A DNA stretch of 64,000 bases, from contig JBHGNT010000004.1 of assembly GCA_043228905.1 (NCBI GenBank), forward strand, positions 21,142,001 to 21,206,000. Direction: 5' to 3'. The translations under genes and the position numbers were made by a program. Source of the stretch: Azolla caroliniana (Eukaryota; Polypodiophyta). The notes under the pieces are model-generated. The model was not told the origin of the DNA. It searched no databases and saw only the letters and a list, made by a program, of their open reading frames with translations. This document shows, one piece after another, positions 58,187-64,000 of the stretch. Within the stretch, counting starts at the first letter, position 1; each line of letters begins with the position of its first letter.

Positions 58187-59877
58187 TTATGACAGTCTCA
58201 CATACTAAGGCACAGGGAATTTCTTGGAGGAGAAAAAACCAAAATGCTCATTGTGGTATTCTGGTGTTTCTATTTTTGAAAAGTATTATTTTGTTTTTAT
58301 TACAGATGATGCAAAACATGCTGCTCTCAGAAGGAGACATAGTACAAGTCAAAAGCGCAACTTTACCAAAGGGCACATATGTCAAATTACAACCACATAC
58401 TAAGGACTTTCTCGACATTTCAAATCCAAAAGCTGTGTTAGTATTGCATTTTTTGTTGCTTGCACATAATCATCTGATTACCGTAATGAATCTTAATAAT
58501 AAAGGGTTCCTAAATTACAGATTAGAGACCACACTACGTAACTTCTCATGTTTGACCGTCGGGGACAATATCATGGTCGCTTATAACAACAAAAAGTATT
58601 ATATTGATATTATAGAGGCAAAACCATCATCAGCAATCACCATAATTGAAACAGATTGTGAAGTAGACTTTGCGCCACCTTTGGATTACAAAGAGCCAGA
58701 GCCAATTCCACCTAAAAGTACCCCATCCAATAATACTACCAACTCACAAGGTATTTTTAGATTTTCTCTTTGTGTCATTACTTACCGTCTATTGCTTATT
58801 TTGTCTTTTGTGTATTAGCTCAACCGGAAGTGAAAGAACCAGAAGCACCAAAATTCAATGCGTTTTCAGGTGTTGGAAGACGCCTTGATGGGAAACCTTT
58901 GAAGTATTCCATTGCACCAGAAAATGGTGCTGTTGGTTCAACATCACAATCTTCTAACCAGAAGGTCCCTGTTTCAGCAGTCGCAACTGCCCCTACAAGT
59001 AAGGCAGCTGGAAAGTTAGTTTTTGGAGGTGGCCATGCGAAATCAAATGTTCCTGCCAAGGTATCCATATAAATAAAAGGGCAAAACACTGACGTGCCAT
59101 TATCTTCTTGGACATAAGTTTCATGTTTGCATGTACTAGCTAGCAACTTGGAATAAAGTTAAGTGCAGCTTAGTGGGAAGAATGTGTAAAGAATACTAAA
59201 AGATAAGGTGATGTCCTCCTTTTCAACATGCACACATCTCTCCCTGGAAAACATTCTCTCAAATGCATCAACTGATAACACCCACAATATAAATATCATG
59301 AGCATCTTTAATACAAAGAATTATCACAACAGAGAGGTATGCAGTTTAGTTTTGACAATTTGGGACTAACAGATGCTCTTATGATTCTCATAAAATGATA
59401 AGCATATGTTTATGCATAAGTTTTTCAATATCACATCTATATGCTTTGTCAATGAATGATTCCTCAATCTCAGATTAGAAAAGTAATTATAGATTTTTCT
59501 CAACTTATGCTCTCACTAATCGATTCAGATGAATTAATCAAACATGATTTTCATCAATGGATTAGAGATATTAAAGAGAATTATGGTTCTATGATCTGAG
59601 ATTAATGAATTGCCAAGCTTATAGATGTAATTTAAGAGGAATTTCAAACACACAACAAATTAAGTGGTAAATTTAAATATAGCAATACATTTAGTTCTTG
59701 TTTATAGTATTTTGATGTGTATGGTATCTGTCAAATAGTATTTAGTTGGTTGTTATTTTGTTTGTTTGTGGCATGCAGCCATTGCCAATAAAAGAACCTC
59801 TAAAGGAGGAAACAACAGAAGGGAATGAACCTAAATTTGAAGCTTTCAGTGGAAAAAAGTACTCATTGAAGGGCTGA
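57275..59877 (+). CDS. UFD1: UFD1-like ubiquitin fusion degradation protein
   Basis: UFD1 works with NPL4 as a cofactor of the CDC48/p97 ATPase, passing ubiquitinated proteins to the proteasome, including in ER-associated degradation. Nine coding exons, all GT-AG: 57275-57313, 57477-57554, 57624-57648, 57731-57763, 58002-58123, 58306-58436, 58521-58750, 58819-59060, 59779-59877. They total 999 nt, 332 aa. Recognised text includes FEQNYRCYPATFIDK, MPPSALDRLASL, HCGVLEFIAEEGMIYMPYW, LPKGTYVKLQPHTKDFLDIS and IIETDCEVDFAPPLDYKEPE (the UT3 double-psi barrel), then a CDC48-binding SHP box (FSGVGRRL, residues 235-242) and a second at the C-terminus (FSGKKYSL, 323-330). A second in-frame ATG (codon 13, 57311) sits on the exon 1 border and matches the usual plant start (MF..GY), giving 320 aa. 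No defect seen. Confidence 0.95.
58133..58182. repeat. (TC)25 microsatellite in UFD1 intron 5
   Basis: Uninterrupted TC repeat 10 bp after the exon 5 donor. Confidence 0.98.
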
Positions 59878-60060
59878 GGAAATTGAAGTTATATATCAAT
59901 GAAATGTGTGTCAGTTATCTTCAGCATCTTGATTCATGTACAGTTTGAAGGACAGGGCAGTCGAATATATTGTATAAGTGGCAAAATGGTGAAGCTAGTT
60001 TTTAATTATAAAGCTAGTTTTGTTTGTTCCATTGGCAATCTCAATGAAATGGTTTAAAAA
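59878..60060 (+). other. probable UFD1 3' UTR
   Basis: T/A-rich text after the TGA. AATGAA at 60043-60048 is a weak polyadenylation-signal candidate. The true end is not clear from sequence. Confidence 0.4.
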
Positions 60061-63000
60061 TATTCAAGAGGATGTATATGTTTTTATGTAGTTTTTTTCA
60101 CGAATGGCATCTGCTTGCTCCTTTATGATTGGTATCTGTTTCAGCGCGTACCACATTTTCCACGTGTCTCTTTAATAGAAAGCATTTGTGCATTTCAGAG
60201 AACTGTGTTTGAGTTGCATTTCGTCCCCATTTTCTCAAAAGTAGTTTGCAGATTTTAAATATTGCTCGTTTTGGACTAATAATTGTGTATAATCTGTGTA
60301 TACAGTAAAGCAATTTCTTCAGATATAAACAAAAGCTTTTAGGTCAATTTCATGTGTTGATGATACATCCCCATTATTTGTCCAATTTGGAACCAATTTT
60401 GTAACCCTGTGGACTAATTTGTAAGTATCTGATTGTTTTCAAATAAATAACCTTATTTGGAGAGGCCACCTAGCTAGCCCAATATAGTCTCCTATTGAAT
60501 GCTGGATTTTCTTGTGATTATTTGAAGTATGTTGGAATGTCAAGTAAAGCTGTACTAAAATTATAATTGCATCCATAGATTGACAGATTCGCATTCGTCG
60601 GGTTTCCCATTCGAATGCAAACGAATACGAATACGAATGGGTAGTCAAGTATTCGTTTAACACCCCCCCCCCCCCAAAAAAAAAAAAACTTAAAAAAAAA
60701 TTTCCTAGGATAAAAAGAAAGGAACTTGAAAATAAAGTATAATAAAAGAGGGACTTTGGGGACTTCACACTACTAAATTTTTATAATAAATGTATAACTT
60801 ATAAGTATTCATTTTTTTTAATAAATAAATAAAGTAAAATAAAGGCTCATTAATTTCTCACTTTTTATTTTCTCAAAATTTATGGATATTTTTATCTTGA
60901 CATTAAAAATAGTACTTCAAACTAATTAGTAATCATATTTGTATAATAAATATAAAAATATTCGTTTTAAAAAAATTAATTAATTAAAATAAGTTTCATA
61001 AACTCTCTTGACACTATAATCTATTAATGAATAATTTTTTTTTTGGTGAAATACATTTATTTTAATAAATAAATAAATTTTTTATATTTATTTACAAAAC
61101 GAATGGTTTTTTAATATTCTTGGGGCCATAATCTATTAATGAATAGTTGTTTTTTTTGGTGAAATACATTTATTTTGATAAATAAATAAATTTTTTATAT
61201 TTATTTACAAAACGAATGGTTTTTTAATATTCTTGGGGCCATAATCTATTAATGAATAATTGTTTTTTTTGGTGAAATACATTTATTTTAATAAATAAAT
61301 AATTTTTTTATATTTATTTACAAAATGAATGGTTTTTTAATATTCTTGGGGCCATTTTGTATTCTTGAATATGGAGAATATTGCGCATGGAGAATATCAT
61401 GAATATCATGCATGTGTCAATCTATGGTTGCATCAAATATAATAGTAGCCATAGACCTCTCGCTAATTTAGTAGAAGTAACCTTGGTAGAATAAGTTCTA
61501 TGCCAACTAAATTGGTTGATGGCATGATACTACCAATAGTTAAACTCAGGTTAGTTGCATTCATGATATGGCACATTTAAGAGCGCTAGCCATTTAGAAA
61601 CTTCGTTTGTTTTTGGCATAGGTTATTTTAGGTTTTCTTGTGAGTGTAGTAGCATGGGATGTGAAGTCCACATGTTCCTTGTGTCTTGGGCAATGCACTT
61701 GCTATGATGGCTTGGCAAAGTCTTTGAATGCCTCTTTCTTAACTAGGTTGAACATTCACATTGCACATTATCTTTGAATGACTAAATGAAAACATTGGCA
61801 CACACATTTTGTGTATAGTGTTTCATTATAATATAAAGGTTTTATGAATCTAAAAAACCAATTAAATGAGAAAACTAGCCAAGTTTTGTAGTTGGCTTGA
61901 GATATTTGAACTCAAACTTGAGTGACAATGTTTAATATATAAAGATCCGGGCTAAAAAGTCTACGACTACCCAAATGGGAATATGCAAAGTGAGAGTGTC
62001 ATTAAACAATCAAGGTATAAACCAATCTCTTTTAGAATATTTGTTTTCCCATATGTTTTGGATATTTGCTTGATTACCCTAAGCTCCAAACAATTACTAT
62101 AATATGTTATTTTCCAATTTATGAAAGGGTAACAAGGATATAGTTCTTTAACTTTGATGGTATATCATCTTGTCACTTTCTTAGGGCGATAGGTTTATGC
62201 CACATTCATTATGCACCTCTCACAAGAGATTGCATAAATTTATGCTTGTAAGATCAATATCTATTCTCAAGTTATACCATCACAAGCTTCAAAAATATGG
62301 AGATCGAGTCTCTAAAATAGACATCAACATGGAATGTGAAGATGTTTGCAATGGCATTTTAGTAGCAATGTTTGTAAGCATTACTAATTGTGGTTTCTTG
62401 GGAAAAACAAACTCAAGGTTTGAGTGTGTTGTCTTTTGTAGATTTTTAAACTATATGGTTTAAACTTAAGATGGGATAAAAAATGGGGCATTGCACTCAA
62501 GTGAGATACACAACTCATTTGCAAAAACATCGTGATCATTTATGTGCCTTCTTGTTGGTGCCCCAAGTACACCATCTCGCAGTAAAAAAATACATGAGAA
62601 GTTGTATGGAAGCATGCCAAACAAAGGGAAGTTATTTAGCATGTACAGGTTATCGAGGTTTCCTAAATTTGAGAAAACGATTTTGTAGTTTGGTGCAACA
62701 ATGTCATTGAATTTGATGCTACATCTTACTTGAGCTATAATACATTCGTGTTTCAAAAACCTCCATCAATGAGGAATTTATTAAGAACATGCAATGCATC
62801 CCATTTTTTAAATCATTTTATTATCGTTTGCCTTTGTGTGTCCTTTGAACTTATTTACTACTTTGTTTAGCACAATTCTATTAAGTCGTGTTAACAATTG
62901 CATGGAAAATAGAGAATGCACGTACATCTTTAACACCGAATAGATGGAGAAGACAAATATATGGTAACATATTTAACACCGAATAGGAAATCACCTTACT

Positions 63001-64000
63001 GTCATTACACACGAGGTTTGATACAATGGGGCTTTGGCAAATAGGTACAAATACAACTTAGAAGCCATGTATAATTTGTAGCTTCATCTTCCCTCATCTT
63101 GTTTCAAATTTATGCTCTTTGGTGTATAATTGCCTTTCTCTCCTCACCTACACATGCATAACACAATATTCTATCCATTTCCATTGTGTGAGGACTTGTT
63201 ATCTAATTTCTAAACCTTTACTTTCATTGGACTTGTCATGAACCCTGCCAACACTTCCCCCACATAAGCTAAGCCTAGTCTTTTGTTGCACATATATGGG
63301 AGACTCTTCACCATTGTCCCTTCTCTCCAACATTTGGATGCCAAACTTATTAACTTCAAGCAAAGTTTGATTGGCGTAGAAGTAGAGTTAGAATCCTCTA
63401 TCCCCAACACTTTTGAGGTTTGGGCAAGCATACTTGGTATAAGGAATCCATCCATCTAGAAGTGCCAAGGGCTTGGTGCTTGCTTCAACCTACTTGGGTC
63501 TTTCCACCACCTCAAGGTTTTGCTTCAGGAATATCTTCAAAATGCCCAACTTCAAGTCCATCTAGATATAATCGCCGTACAATAGACATTGACAAGGTTG
63601 AACAAAATAGTTACGATCCGAGCCTTTTGCACATACCTTTTCACTACCAGTCTTTTTTTCTATTTTTCCTGCACATACTTTATGAAGGCAGTAGTTCATA
63701 GGTTTCTACTAAAATCGAGAAACTCATTTCACCTTTCTATTTTAAAAATAAGGCATTGAAAAACATGTCTAGCCTCGCCGAACAATTCTCCACATCGTGT
63801 GAATTCCTTGATACAAAATTGTTCATCTGAAGGCCATAGTATTTATAGCTTATGACTGATTTAACCGTGTGCAAGGTCAACCATAAACATATTGTAAGTG
63901 CTCAACTATATACAATACAACATAGCATAAGCAGGCTTTAAAAACCGTCAAGGTTGAGTTTCTGCTCTTGAATTAGGCAAAACTTAGGATTATATTGTGC
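60061..64000. other. AT-rich intergenic DNA
   Basis: I see no gene or recognisable transposon domain. It holds a C13-A12 run (60663-60687), AT-rich text from 60.7 to 61.35 kb with a 112-bp tandem repeat, and scattered frames of 60-96 codons (for example 62197-62463 and 62466-62756) with no motif I know. Confidence 0.5.
61021..61353. repeat. 112-bp tandem repeat, three units
   Basis: Units start at 61021, 61133 and 61245 with CTATTAATGAATA, and include GGTGAAATACATTTATTTT, AAACGAATGG and ATTCTTGGGGCCA. Only a few differences between units. Confidence 0.95.

Noticed and set aside
62197-63455. Possible small genes in the last 2 kb
   Set aside because: Frames are under 100 codons, AT-rich, on both strands, and have no motif or splice pattern I can support.

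Overview
The window is nuclear DNA of a seed plant, most likely a flowering plant. The evidence is one plant-type, intron-rich UFD1 gene (57.3-59.9 kb) beside about 53 kb of nested LTR retrotransposons. No species can be named from the sequence. Almost every open frame before 53 kb belongs to a retroelement, and many frames in the GC-rich parts are antisense shadows.

Layout. (1) 1-10.6 kb: a decayed Ty1/copia element (A1, +), split by a nearly full-length Ty3/gypsy element (G1, +, 884-7859). (2) 10.6-11.26 kb: LTR pieces F and H. (3) 11,258-37,703: gypsy element D (+). Its 5' LTR was hit by a minus-strand gypsy composite, Gy-A (11,944-34,563). Gy-A carries further insertions: Gy-B (12,504-17,643, gag-bearing but pol-less), a second gypsy body behind a foreign LTR (LTR-c, 22,909-23,574), and a very young copia element, C2 (24,948-30,286). 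(4) 37.7-40.36 kb: the rest of LTR-H, an unassigned stretch, and the 3' part of a LINE (-). (5) 40,358-51,794: gypsy element E (+), inserted in the LINE and itself carrying copia C3 (42,836-48,306) and a 400-bp solo LTR. (6) 51.8-52.9 kb: the rest of the LINE RT and a copia gag scrap. (7) 53.1-60 kb: UFD1, with a probable promoter, a 5'-UTR exon and a long leader intron. (8) 60-64 kb: AT-rich intergenic DNA with a 112-bp tandem repeat.

How the parts relate. The gypsy elements all belong to one group. Their LTRs begin TGTCGTG (or close) and end near CACGACA. They share an unusual primer-binding site, TGGTGAACCCGACGT, a polypurine tract with GGTGGGGGCGGA, and a polyprotein with a CCHC knuckle, a DHG protease motif, an FLDD reverse transcriptase, an HHCC/DDE integrase and a GPY module, with no chromodomain seen. 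Their target duplications are 4 bp and always have the form NCGN, so the group appears to insert at CpG-centred sites, often inside its own LTRs. The RT/RNase H text resembles fungal gypsy elements as I remember them more than the usual plant clades. The copia elements use the initiator-Met tRNA primer site; C2 makes a 5-bp duplication. C2 and C3 each keep a 1,357-codon polyprotein broken by only one stop. UFD1 is the only cellular gene I can support.
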